Shown here piece after piece: positions 7,608 through 14,840 of a stretch of 64,000 bases of DNA (its first letter is position 1; every line of letters begins with the position of its first letter). This DNA is from Oscillospiraceae bacterium. Lineage in GTDB: Bacteria; Bacillota; Clostridia; Oscillospirales; Ruminococcaceae. The position numbers and the translations under genes are program-made. The DNA lies in NCBI GenBank assembly GCA_025758045.1, contig CP107208.1:62001-126000 (forward strand), given 5' to 3'. The notes beneath the pieces are model-generated. The model searched no databases, was not told the DNA's origin, and worked only from the letters and a program-made list of their open reading frames with translations.

Positions 7608-7630
7608 TTCGAATCCACCAGCTCCCACCA
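7608..7630 (+). other. Displaced tRNA 3' end: probable right attachment site
   Basis: TTCGAAT + CCACC + AGCTCCC + ACCA is the last 23 bases of a tRNA: T-loop, T-stem 3' side, acceptor 3' side, discriminator and CCA. The 5' partner strand is not present, so this is not a functional tRNA. A tRNA-type terminator follows at once. It fits the chromosomal tRNA tail displaced when the element integrated; the reconstructed tRNA (5' acceptor GGGAGCT, possibly Val) should lie left of the window next to the integrase. Confidence 0.75.
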
Positions 7631-7632
7631 AC

Positions 7633-7670
7633 AAAGCGATACCTGATAATGGGTATCGCTTTTGTTTTTG
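7633..7670 (+). terminator. tRNA-type terminator after att site
   Basis: Stem AAAGCGATACC / GGTATCGCTTT followed by a T-rich tail. It starts two bases after the displaced tRNA end, as expected for the original tRNA's own terminator. Confidence 0.8.
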
Positions 7671-7777
7671 TCTTTATTTTCCGGGGATACGCTGGCGGAT
7701 TCGAACAGCCCGGGCCCGGAGCTTTGCGTCCCCCGCCGGGCAAAAACAGCCCTGCAGGCTGTCTTTAGGGCGCGGAT

Positions 7778-7800
7778 CGCGAATCTACCAACTCCCACCA
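7778..7800 (+). other. Second, diverged tRNA 3'-end remnant
   Basis: CGCGAATCTACCAACTCCCACCA resembles the copy at 7608-7630 with only a few differences, about 170 bases downstream and in the same orientation. Again there is no 5' half. It is probably the scar of an older integration at the same tRNA. The intervening 7671-7777 holds no gene I can support. Confidence 0.6.
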
Positions 7801-7804
7801 AGAA

Positions 7805-7833
7805 ATGCTCTGCATCGCGTGATGCAGAGCAAA
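7805..7833 (-). terminator. Terminator of the nitroreductase gene
   Basis: Perfect 10-base stem GCTCTGCATC / GATGCAGAGC with a GCGT loop, placed just after the minus-strand stop at 7841. Confidence 0.75.
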
Positions 7834-7840
7834 AGATGAC

Positions 7841-8335
7841 TTATTCGGCGTAGTGGATGCGCGCAGGGTCGAAGCGGTCCTGCTGGGGTTTGCTCTCGGC
7901 GGGGTAGCCCAATGCGAAGATAGCAAAGGCGTGATGCCCGGCGGGCATTTGCAGTACGGATTCGACCTCGTGCATGCGCTCCTCGATGGGGGCAATGCCC
8001 AGCCAGACGCCGCCAAGGCCTAGTGCATCGGTTCCCAGCCAAAGATTTTCGTTGGCGATGCTCAGGTCGATCTGCGCGTACATCGGGAAGATAACATCCT
8101 CGCGGTAGGCAGAGACGATCAGCACGGGAGCATTTTTGGCGCAGCCTGTATAGGGGCTGGTGGCGGCCAGCTTTTGGATCAGGTCACGGTTCATCACCAC
8201 ATAAAATTCCCACGGCTGCTGATTTCCGGCAGAAGGAGCCGCCATAGCGGCGCGAAGCAATTTCTCGATTTTCTCCGGTTCCACGGGCTTGTCCTGAAAT
8301 TTACGGATACTTACGCGGTGAAAAATGCTGTCCAT
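7841..8335 (-). CDS. Nitroreductase-family FMN oxidoreductase
   Basis: A 164-residue protein of the short nitroreductase type. RVSIRKFQDKPV at residues 8-19 carries the FMN-phosphate-binding arginine, and APSAGNQQPWEFYVV is the flavin-contact motif; GLGGVWLGIAP completes the fold. The family uses NAD(P)H and FMN to reduce nitro groups, quinones or flavins in the cytoplasm; the substrate cannot be read here. It is a single gene with its own terminator, first gene outside the element scar. Its length is typical of the shorter anaerobe members. Confidence 0.9.
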   Translation of the reverse strand: MDSIFHRVSIRKFQDKPVEPEKIEKLLRAAMAAPSAGNQQPWEFYVVMNRDLIQKLAATSPYTGCAKNAPVLIVSAYREDVIFPMYAQIDLSIANENLWLGTDALGLGGVWLGIAPIEERMHEVESVLQMPAGHHAFAIFALGYPAESKPQQDRFDPARIHYAE

Positions 8336-8477
8336 CGTAAAAACTCCCTTCTAAAATAAAAATGTGCAGGCCCAAAGGCTTGCACAATTACTTTCGTAAA
8401 CGGTCGCGTCCATGTAGGTATCATAACGGAAAATGCAAAATTTTGCAAGAGGAAGCTGCAGCATAAATAAAAACATG

Positions 8478-8511
8478 AAATCTCGCTGCACCCGGTGATG
8501 CAGCGAGATTT
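8478..8511 (-). terminator. Terminator after MBOAT gene
   Basis: 12-base stem AATCTCGCTGCA / TGCAGCGAGATT immediately downstream of the MBOAT stop; T-rich flanks on both strands. Confidence 0.8.
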
Positions 8512-8512
8512 T

Positions 8513-9910
8513 TTAATAGATGGCGTACAAGAATCCGCCGCCGCCGAGAAAGTAGCCCATGAACAGAAAGAGGAAGAGCGCCCCCTCGTAGACGGCCCAG
8601 CGCAGGATGCGGGGAGCGGTGGCAAGGCGGTCACGGAAGTGGATGCCCCGCTCGTGGGCGAGGTCGACGGCAATGACCAGCGCCAACCCGAAGAAAAGCA
8701 GCAGCTGCTCCTGGCGGCTGGTCAAGCCCAGCTCCCAATAGTTGCTGAACGCCTTGTGGCCGCCGTTGTGCATGATGCCGCCAAAATAGGCCGCGGCATT
8801 GGCCAGGCTGCTGGCGCGGAACACCGTAAAGGTGGCCAGAAGCAGTGTGAATGTGCCCGCCACACCAACAAGCCGCGCCCAGCCCCGGGTGATGGCCTTG
8901 CGCCAGGGCAGGTGATTTTCTAACGCCTGCAAAGCGCCGTGGGCAAAGCCCCACACGAGATAGGTCAGCCCGGCGCCGTGCCACAGGCCGCTGACGAGGA
9001 ACGTGGCAATAATATTGCCGTCGCGCCGCGCGGCGCTGCATCGGCTGCCGCCCAGCGGGATGTAAACGTAATCTTTCAGCCAGCGGGACAGGCTGATGTG
9101 CCAGCGGTCCCACAGTTCGCGGATGGTGGCAGCCAAAAACGGCTGGCGGAAGTTTTCCGGCAGGGGCAGGCCCAGCATCTCCCCCGTCCCCAGCACGATG
9201 TCGGTGTAGCCGGAGAAATCGGCGTAAAGCTGGAACACATACAGCACTGCGCACAGAAACAGCTGGCTGCGGTCGTAGGCGGAAGGGTCAGCAAAGGCGG
9301 CGTTGACGGCCAGCGCGGCGCGGTCGGCCACGGCCAGTTTTTTAAAGTAGCCCCAAAAGCACCGCTGTGCCCCCCGCTGCCATTGGCCGGGCTGTGGGGC
9401 GGCAGCGTCCAGTTGGGGCATCAGCTCGCCATAGCGGTTGAACGGTCCCTGGGTGATGGACAGAAAAAACGACGCAAAGCAGAGCAGCCGGGCGTACTGC
9501 GATTCCGGCTCCTGCTTGCCCCGGCGGACGTCCACCAGGTAGCTGGTCAATTGCAGGCTGAAATACCCGATGCCCAGCACTTGCGGCACGCTTACGTCCC
9601 AGATGCGCAGCGAGAACGCCTGCCCCAGCAGCAGGGCGGCGGGGCGCAGTTTGAGCAGCGTCAGCGGGGCCAATGCCCCGGCCAGGCCTACATAGAACCA
9701 ACGGGGGCTGCCGCGCAGGTGCAGCGCGGCCTGCCAGACCAGCAGAGTCATAAGGCAGAGCAGCAGGCAGCCCTGCCAATCCAGCGAGAGGTAGAACACG
9801 AGGCTGGCCGCCAGCATCAGTTGCCAGCGGCGTGGCTGCGGGGTGACGCGCCAAAGGCCCGCCAATAATGCTGCGAACAGGATGAAACCGAAGGAACCAA
9901 CGGTGAGCAT
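8513..9910 (-). CDS. MBOAT O-acyltransferase (AlgI/DltB-like)
   Basis: A 465-residue polytopic membrane protein. Hallmarks are QLYADFSGYTDIVLG, then WDRWHISLSRWLKDYVYIPLGGSR (His271) and GLWHGAG (catalytic His311). The family moves an acyl group across or at the membrane onto polysaccharide, teichoic acid or protein. The nearby exported SGNH/DltD-like protein (10481) and FkbH-like protein (11573) suggest one surface-acylation system. A 570-base gap holding repeats and a MITE now separates it from those genes. Acyl donor and acceptor are unknown; no dltA or dltC is visible. Confidence 0.92.
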   Translation of the reverse strand: MLTVGSFGFILFAALLAGLWRVTPQPRRWQLMLAASLVFYLSLDWQGCLLLCLMTLLVWQAALHLRGSPRWFYVGLAGALAPLTLLKLRPAALLLGQAFSLRIWDVSVPQVLGIGYFSLQLTSYLVDVRRGKQEPESQYARLLCFASFFLSITQGPFNRYGELMPQLDAAAPQPGQWQRGAQRCFWGYFKKLAVADRAALAVNAAFADPSAYDRSQLFLCAVLYVFQLYADFSGYTDIVLGTGEMLGLPLPENFRQPFLAATIRELWDRWHISLSRWLKDYVYIPLGGSRCSAARRDGNIIATFLVSGLWHGAGLTYLVWGFAHGALQALENHLPWRKAITRGWARLVGVAGTFTLLLATFTVFRASSLANAAAYFGGIMHNGGHKAFSNYWELGLTSRQEQLLLFFGLALVIAVDLAHERGIHFRDRLATAPRILRWAVYEGALFLFLFMGYFLGGGGFLYAIY

Positions 9911-10014
9911 GGCGGAGCCTCCTTTGCTTTGATTTTTGTGGGTGGGTGGCTGGCGAGCGCTGCCACCCTGCGGCGGCGCTCTTTTATATTATAACAGTAT
10001 GCCGCTTTTAGGAT

Positions 10015-10080
10015 CTTCCTTTTTGTGACCAAAAAGGAAGCGAAAAAGTTCCGCTGTTGCGAGGCAGCGCGCTTGGCGGC
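10015..10080. repeat. Intergenic repeat family A, copy 1
   Basis: The 66-base run from CTTCCTTTTTGTGACCAAAA to GCGCGCTTGGCGGC is nearly identical to 14749-14815. It contains the short inverted repeat CTTCCTTTTT / AAAAAGGAAG. Shorter relatives occur near 25212 and 26882. Confidence 0.75.
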
Positions 10081-10123
10081 CAAAACGATGGCCGCCATCC
10101 AGCAGAGCTGGCCCGCTCGTGCG

Positions 10124-10150
10124 GATCAAAGCCCCACTGGGGCTTTGATC
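10124..10150. repeat. Perfect 12-base inverted repeat
   Basis: GATCAAAGCCCC and GGGGCTTTGATC are separated by three bases. There is no T-run, so it is probably part of the intergenic repeat rather than a terminator. Confidence 0.6.
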
Positions 10151-10230
10151 GCTGCGCGACCCCGCAACCCCGCCTTAGGGGCTGCTCGCTCCTAAGGACC
10201 CCAAAGAGATGGTCGAGAAGCAAAAAAGCT

Positions 10231-10257
10231 AAAAAACGCAGGAGTGCTGCGTTTTTC
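10231..10257. terminator. Bidirectional terminator-like hairpin
   Basis: AAAAACGCAG pairs with CTGCGTTTTT around a six-base loop, giving T-runs on both strands. It lies upstream of MBOAT and downstream of the SGNH gene. Confidence 0.6.
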
Positions 10258-10437
10258 TTAAGGCAACACCGCACAATTCCCGCCTTACGGCTTAAGCACC
10301 GCTCCGGCGGCTGCGGCACGGCACCTGCGTTGCCAAAATGCTCGATAATACACAAAGTATTATCTGCGCTTTTGGCTTAGCAGCTGCCGCACCTCGCTCG
10401 CCGTATCGGCACTTAGAATTATGCGGTATTGCCTTAA
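10258..10437. mobile_element. MITE-like element with 23-base terminal inverted repeats
   Basis: The left end, 10258-10280, begins TTAAGGCAACACCGCACAAT and the right end is its inverse (TTGCCTTAA at 10429-10437), with two mismatches in the compared 21 bases. The 180-base interior has no gene and folds back: GCCAAAA/TTTTGGC and GATAATAC/GTATTATC pair in the centre. A single terminal repeat of the same sequence sits at 19290-19309. Size, inverted ends and lack of coding fit a non-autonomous miniature transposon. Confidence 0.75.
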
Positions 10438-10480
10438 CGCTTTTTCGCTTCTCTCCATATTGACCCCTTCGGGGGTAAAA

Positions 10481-11566
10481 TTACAGGTGCGCCATCGCAA
10501 TCGACTGATCCGGGGTCAGCTCAAGCTTCTCCTCGACCGTATCATAAAACAACGTCGAAACATCTTCCCCGGCATTTTCCCGGGCAATCGTATCGCACAA
10601 AACGGCAGTAAACTTTTCGGCGCCCTGGCCGTTGAGATGGTGGGCGTCGGAGAAATCCCCTACCAGCAGGTTCAGGGTGTCCACATCTTTGTACAGCGAA
10701 AAATCCCAGTACACTGTGTTATTCTCGGCGGCAAAATTCTGCAGGGCGTCCACGTAGGCCTGGTAGTCGGCCGTATTGTACAGGTAGGCGCTGGGCAGCG
10801 GCGCGGTGAAAAGCACCAGGTTAATGCCGTTCTCCTGGCAAAATGCAGCGGTCTTGCGAAGATATTCCCATCCAAAGTCTGACAGCGGCGCTTCTGGGTC
10901 CACATCCAGCAGCGTGTGGAACGCATTTTCCGGCGCACCGCTGGTGTAGACGAACCCACGCCCGCGGTAGCTTTCGCCCTCGTCGGCGTAGGTCAGGTAG
11001 CTGTAGTTGCTCAGGACGTAGCCGTCGGTCAGCTTGGCGCGCCAGAGCGCGGGCATTTCCTGTGGCTCGGCCACACCGTGACGGGCCGGCAGCAGCAGGT
11101 CGGCAAAGGCGGCCATGCCGCCCATTTCGGCCTGGTAGGCGTAGCGGTTGGGCGAATTCCACCGCATGTGGTCGGTCAGCAGGTAGCAGGCCAGCGGCAC
11201 GTTCTTGGAGGCGCTCTGGTTATAGCCGGTGTAGAACATCTCTAAATAGACGGTCTTTAGTTGATTTTGCGCGGCGGCTTCCCGCAGCATGTAGTAGCTG
11301 CCGTCGGGCAGCTGTTGGGACGATCCTGCGTTAAAGCTGTAAGTCCCCAGCGCGGCGTCCACGGCATCGGGGTCGACACTGCGGTAACAGTGGGACGACC
11401 CCAAAAACAGCGTGTCGATCTTGCCCGCGTCGGCGTACAACTCCTGTAGCATCGCGCGGGAGTAGGAGTGCACATCGTCCACCAGCAAAAAGTTGGCAGC
11501 AGCCAGCACAGCCAGCGTCAGTGCGGCAAACAGCAGTACGGCACTCAGTTTACGTAGCATTTTCAT
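10481..11566 (-). CDS. Exported SGNH/DltD-like protein
   Basis: A 361-residue protein with an N-terminal membrane anchor or uncleaved signal (residues 5-28, LSAVLLFAALTLAVLAAANFLL). IDTLFLGSSHCYRSVDP (GSSH at 56-59) supplies the nucleophile block of the SGNH esterase fold, and FSDAHHLNGQGAEKF near the C-terminus supplies the Asp-x-x-His type block. Exported DltD/AlgX-like proteins of this fold commonly work with MBOAT transferases as acyl-transfer partners. It lies seven bases after the FkbH-like gene, so they are surely co-transcribed. The substrate is unknown. Confidence 0.75.
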   Translation of the reverse strand: MKMLRKLSAVLLFAALTLAVLAAANFLLVDDVHSYSRAMLQELYADAGKIDTLFLGSSHCYRSVDPDAVDAALGTYSFNAGSSQQLPDGSYYMLREAAAQNQLKTVYLEMFYTGYNQSASKNVPLACYLLTDHMRWNSPNRYAYQAEMGGMAAFADLLLPARHGVAEPQEMPALWRAKLTDGYVLSNYSYLTYADEGESYRGRGFVYTSGAPENAFHTLLDVDPEAPLSDFGWEYLRKTAAFCQENGINLVLFTAPLPSAYLYNTADYQAYVDALQNFAAENNTVYWDFSLYKDVDTLNLLVGDFSDAHHLNGQGAEKFTAVLCDTIARENAGEDVSTLFYDTVEEKLELTPDQSIAMAHL

Positions 11567-11572
11567 GGCGCG

Positions 11573-13351
11573 TTATCGCTCAATTTTCATGTGGGGGTGT
11601 TTCGGCTGGTAGGCGGCTACGTCCAGCTGCCAGGTGGTGGAGCCGTCCGCGGTCTCCTCCACTTTCTCAAAGCCAAAACTTGCATAAAAATCGCGCACCA
11701 TCGCGTTTTTGGCGGTGGGATAATAGTACCCGCGGATGGTCTTTACCCCGCGCGCGGCGGCGTTGGCCACCATGATGTCCATCATGGCATCCTCCATGCC
11801 GCGCTTGAGTACACGGCAGCTCATCAGCCACAGGCGCAGGTGCAGGGTCTCCCCTTCCTGTTCGCCTGCGGTAACGGTGACGATGCCGTTATCGCCGAAC
11901 TTGTCCACCAGCTTGCCGCAGCGGCAGAGCCAGGCCGGGTTCTCGGCCATGGCGCGGATGTCATCCTCGCTGCAGCGCAGAGTGGTCAGGTTGAACTGGT
12001 TGGATTTGTTGGTCAGCTGAGCGATGCGCTGGATGTACAGCGGCTCAAAATCTTTGATGGTAGCCGTCATCTCCAGGCTGTCCAGGTACTCGCCGTAATC
12101 GCTGAAAGACGCCTGTGCCTTGGCGCGCTGGGCGTTTTGGTGGTACAGTTCGGTCTTTTTCAGGTCCTCTTTCGAGAGGGCAGTGACCTCAAAGTAGCCG
12201 CCGTGATCCAGCATCTTGATGTAGTTCTCGGCACCGTCCAGCGCAGGCACGGCCACGCCGGGCACCTGGGCGGCCACGATGGCACGTTCGGCGGGGTTGT
12301 CATCGGCAAAGACAAAGCTGTCCGCGCCCAGGTTCAGTTCGGCGGCGATGTCGGTCAGGTTGCGGTCCTTCGGCTCCCAGTTGGCCTTGATAGAGACAAA
12401 ATCGTCAGGCCGCAGCACGCCGTCCGGGTGGTTCAGGCCCGCCAGCGCGTTGGCTTCGTCATTTTTGGAGTCCACGGCCAAGATCACGCCGATGGATTTC
12501 AACGCCTTGCAGTAGCTCTGGAACTCGGCGTAGACCTGGCCCTCCGGCACCTCGGGACCGATGGCCAGCCCGTCGACGCCGTCGTCGCCCACGATGCCGC
12601 CCCAGAGCGTATTGTCCAGGTCCAGCACAAGGGCTTTTTTGTTACGGCCGTACAAAGACTTGATGATATTGGCCACACTGTTGGCCAGCGACGGGATGGC
12701 ATCCAGACACATGGCATATTTGTACATGTGCCAGAAGAAGGCGTCGCCCCAGGCGGTCAGGCCGTAATCGGCGGAGAGGTAGTCAATATCGTTGATGTAA
12801 AAATGCTCGTGCGCGGCGGCGTAGGCATAGAACTTCTGGTTCATCCGGCTGATGAAGTTGGAGCGGCCGTGGGGGTCCCAGATGTCGCGGTTGCCCATCA
12901 GGCGGAAGTTGGGGCGGTCAAAGTTGTTCTGGATGACCGGGCAGCCGAACTTGGCCTCCAATGCCTGCCACATCGTCTCAAAATGAGTGTACTGGTCGGC
13001 CAGCATCGCGTCGATATCGGCTTCGCTGTCGGCGGTGGTGGGCAGGGCGGTCAGGTTGCGCCAGCTGGTGTGGATGTAGATGATGTCGGGGTGGAACTCG
13101 TCCAGCTCCGGCGTGCCGAACATGGCGTCCTGCCAATACTGGGCGTACTCGCTTTGGTAGAACTCGGCCTCGATGCCGTACTGCAGCAGAAACAGCCCCA
13201 GCTGGTCGGCCACTTCGTTCGTGGTGGACCCGCCGAGGATGGCGATTTTTTTGCACAGGGGGTGCGGGTTTTGGGCCAGCAGCTCCCGCCGCAGCCGCCG
13301 CTTTTTGCGCAGCAGCGTTTCAGTATCCAGCGGATAGTGGAAACAATCCAT
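11573..13351 (-). CDS. FkbH-like HAD-IIIC protein
   Basis: A 592-residue, three-part protein. Residues 36-230 form an N-terminal SGNH-like region (IAILGGSTTNE). The HAD-IIIC core follows with LVLDLDNTLWGGIVGDD (nucleophile-position aspartates at 243 and 245), AVDSKNDEANA and FVFADDNPAERA. The last 150 residues look like a GNAT-type acyltransferase domain (KTIRGYYYPTAKNAMVRDFYASFGF). FkbH relatives make glyceryl-acyl carrier protein from 1,3-bisphosphoglycerate for natural products. Here no carrier protein is visible; the neighbouring SGNH and MBOAT genes point instead to making a glyceryl- or hydroxyacyl-type donor for surface modification. This is inference. Confidence 0.85.
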   Translation of the reverse strand: MDCFHYPLDTETLLRKKRRLRRELLAQNPHPLCKKIAILGGSTTNEVADQLGLFLLQYGIEAEFYQSEYAQYWQDAMFGTPELDEFHPDIIYIHTSWRNLTALPTTADSEADIDAMLADQYTHFETMWQALEAKFGCPVIQNNFDRPNFRLMGNRDIWDPHGRSNFISRMNQKFYAYAAAHEHFYINDIDYLSADYGLTAWGDAFFWHMYKYAMCLDAIPSLANSVANIIKSLYGRNKKALVLDLDNTLWGGIVGDDGVDGLAIGPEVPEGQVYAEFQSYCKALKSIGVILAVDSKNDEANALAGLNHPDGVLRPDDFVSIKANWEPKDRNLTDIAAELNLGADSFVFADDNPAERAIVAAQVPGVAVPALDGAENYIKMLDHGGYFEVTALSKEDLKKTELYHQNAQRAKAQASFSDYGEYLDSLEMTATIKDFEPLYIQRIAQLTNKSNQFNLTTLRCSEDDIRAMAENPAWLCRCGKLVDKFGDNGIVTVTAGEQEGETLHLRLWLMSCRVLKRGMEDAMMDIMVANAAARGVKTIRGYYYPTAKNAMVRDFYASFGFEKVEETADGSTTWQLDVAAYQPKHPHMKIER

Positions 13352-13364
13352 GGGTGGCTCCTTT

Positions 13365-13622
13365 TTAACCTAACTCTGCCAAGGCGCCTTTCAGGGCCTG
13401 GCTGATCTGGTCGGGGCAGCTGGTGGCCTTGCGGCCGCAGCGGATGCCCTCCATGCGGGTGATGGCGTCCTCGGCCTTCATGCCGGGCAGCAGGCTGGCA
13501 ATGCCTTTCAGGTTGCCATCGCAGCCGCCCAGGACCTTGACGCTTTTAATGGTGTGGTCGGGGTTCAGTTCAACTTCGGTCTGCACCGAGCAGGTGCCTT
13601 TGTTTTTGTAGATGTATGCCAT
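13365..13622 (-). CDS. TSCPD-domain protein
   Basis: An 85-residue protein starting MAYIYKNKGTCS. AAAGGAG lies nine bases before this ATG, so the longer in-frame start is rejected. It carries the conserved Cys motifs GTCS, GGCDGN and IRCGRKATSCPDQI near the C-terminus that define small stand-alone TSCPD proteins, related to the zinc-binding end of some B12-dependent ribonucleotide reductases. The function of the stand-alone family is unknown. It sits 13 bases upstream of the FkbH-like gene, which suggests co-transcription. Confidence 0.88.
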   Translation of the reverse strand: MAYIYKNKGTCSVQTEVELNPDHTIKSVKVLGGCDGNLKGIASLLPGMKAEDAITRMEGIRCGRKATSCPDQISQALKGALAELG

Positions 13623-13672
13623 GGTGATGTTGCTCCTTTTATAATGGTAGTCCGTTTGGTATTTGTCGCGCA

Positions 13673-13710
13673 TTTGTAAGGGTCGATGCGAGCATCCGCC
13701 CTACAGAATC
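13673..13710. repeat. Short intergenic inverted repeat, copy 1
   Basis: This 38-base sequence (TTTGTAAGGGTCGATGCGAG...) is the inverse of the sequence at 57999-58037 with only a few changes. It contains an internal palindrome around GATGCGAGCATC. It lies between two genes and overlaps the stop of the PHP gene by two bases. Confidence 0.65.
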
Positions 13711-14575
13711 AGGTGGTTCTCTTAAACGTGGATTTTCTTGCCTTGGCCAAATCGTTCAACCTGGCGATCTGCTCATCGTGGGTAGCGAACGCGCCGACCG
13801 GGCGCGGGGTGACGGTGTGGATGCCGTGGTAGTCTGTGCCGCCGGTGATGAGCAGTCCATTCTCCTTGGCCAGACGCAACAGCTCGGTTTTGTCCTCGGG
13901 GGTGTTGCGGGGGTGGTCGATCTCCACGCCGTCCAGCCGCCCGGCGGCGATCAGCTCCCGGGCCAGTTCCATGCTGTGATACACGCTGGGGTGCGCCAGC
14001 ACCACCACGCCGCGGCAGGCTTTAATAAGGTCCAGCACGGTGTCCACCGGCTCATACCGGGGCGTGTGCAGGATGCGCCCGCGCACAGGTTTTAGCCCGA
14101 ACAGCGAGCGGTAGACCTCGTTGTACAGCCCGTCGGCCAGGCCGTACTGCCACAGCACCCGCATGATGTGGGCCTTGTACAAGGTGCCGCTGTCCTTGGC
14201 AAATTCCAGCGCCTCCTGGGTGGAGTACTGCGGACAGATCTCCTCCAGCTCCTTGCTGCTTTGCATCATGGCGGTGTAGCGGCGCTCGGCCATCATGCGG
14301 GAAAAATCCTCCAGCGCGGGGCAATCATCGGGCCAGTAGCACAAAAGGTGCACGCGGTGGGCGCGCTCGTAGTCGTAGGCGGTCAACTCCGTGGCGGGGA
14401 TCAGATGCACGCCGTCCTGCACCGGGTGGGCGTAGGCGTAGCGAACGCTCTGGATCGAATCATGATCCGAGATAGCCAGATGCGTCATCCCGGCGCACCG
14501 CGCCAGAAACGGCAGCTTGGCAACCGGTGTGGAACCATCGGAATAAGTCGTATGCGTATGCAGATCGCCCGGCAT
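13709..14575 (-). CDS. PHP-domain phosphoesterase
   Basis: A 288-residue PHP protein. Metal-binding motifs are LHTHTTYSDGS (His6, His8, Asp13 region), ISDHDS, VVLAHPS and GTDYHG. The family uses a two- or three-metal centre to cleave phosphoester bonds, often of nucleotides or RNA ends (RNase AM/YciV type). It is a cytoplasmic protein. It lies upstream of the TSCPD gene with an 86-base gap holding a repeat. The specific substrate cannot be read from sequence. Confidence 0.88.
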   Translation of the reverse strand: MPGDLHTHTTYSDGSTPVAKLPFLARCAGMTHLAISDHDSIQSVRYAYAHPVQDGVHLIPATELTAYDYERAHRVHLLCYWPDDCPALEDFSRMMAERRYTAMMQSSKELEEICPQYSTQEALEFAKDSGTLYKAHIMRVLWQYGLADGLYNEVYRSLFGLKPVRGRILHTPRYEPVDTVLDLIKACRGVVVLAHPSVYHSMELARELIAAGRLDGVEIDHPRNTPEDKTELLRLAKENGLLITGGTDYHGIHTVTPRPVGAFATHDEQIARLNDLAKARKSTFKRTT

Positions 14576-14693
14576 GGTGGGTAGACCTCCTTTACCTTTT
14601 CCGGAATATATTATTATACAATGTTTTTTGTGGTTTGGGAAGACCCTTGATTTTTGGTTGCTTTGAGTTGCTTTGAGTTGCGGCTTGCGCCCC

Positions 14694-14815
14694 GGCCCTG
14701 CCTACCCTGCGGCAGGGCCTAGTATAACGGGTTGTATCCGTTAGGCCTTCCTTTTTTGTGACCAAAAAAGGAAGCGAAAAAAGTCCCGCTGTTGCGAGGC
14801 AGCGCGCTTGGTGGC
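14694..14815. repeat. Intergenic repeat family A, copy 2
   Basis: It begins with the hairpin GGCCCTGCC/GGCAGGGCC, continues through a TATAACGG...CCGTTAGGCC palindrome and then the CCTTCCTTTTTTGTGACC block shared with 10015-10080. The same order of modules recurs at 25162-25235. It fills the gap between the LysR gene and the PHP gene. Confidence 0.75.
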
Positions 14816-14840
14816 GCAAAACGAAAGCCGCCCGAAAAAA

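Larger units (their letters stand above)
9911..10480. other. Gene-free 570-base repeat-rich gap
   Basis: No gene can be supported here. The gap holds, in order, a copy of the CTTCCTTTTTGTGACC repeat (10015-10080), a hairpin GATCAAAGCCCC/GGGGCTTTGATC (10124-10150), a terminator-like stem (10231-10257) and a MITE (10258-10437). A small GC hairpin directly follows the stop of the SGNH gene at 10481. Confidence 0.75.

Noticed and set aside
7608..7630. tRNA gene
   Set aside because: Only the 3' part is present; the T-stem and acceptor partners are missing, so it is an attachment scar.
11591..13405. Plus-strand open frame of 604 codons
   Set aside because: Antisense shadow of the FkbH-like gene.
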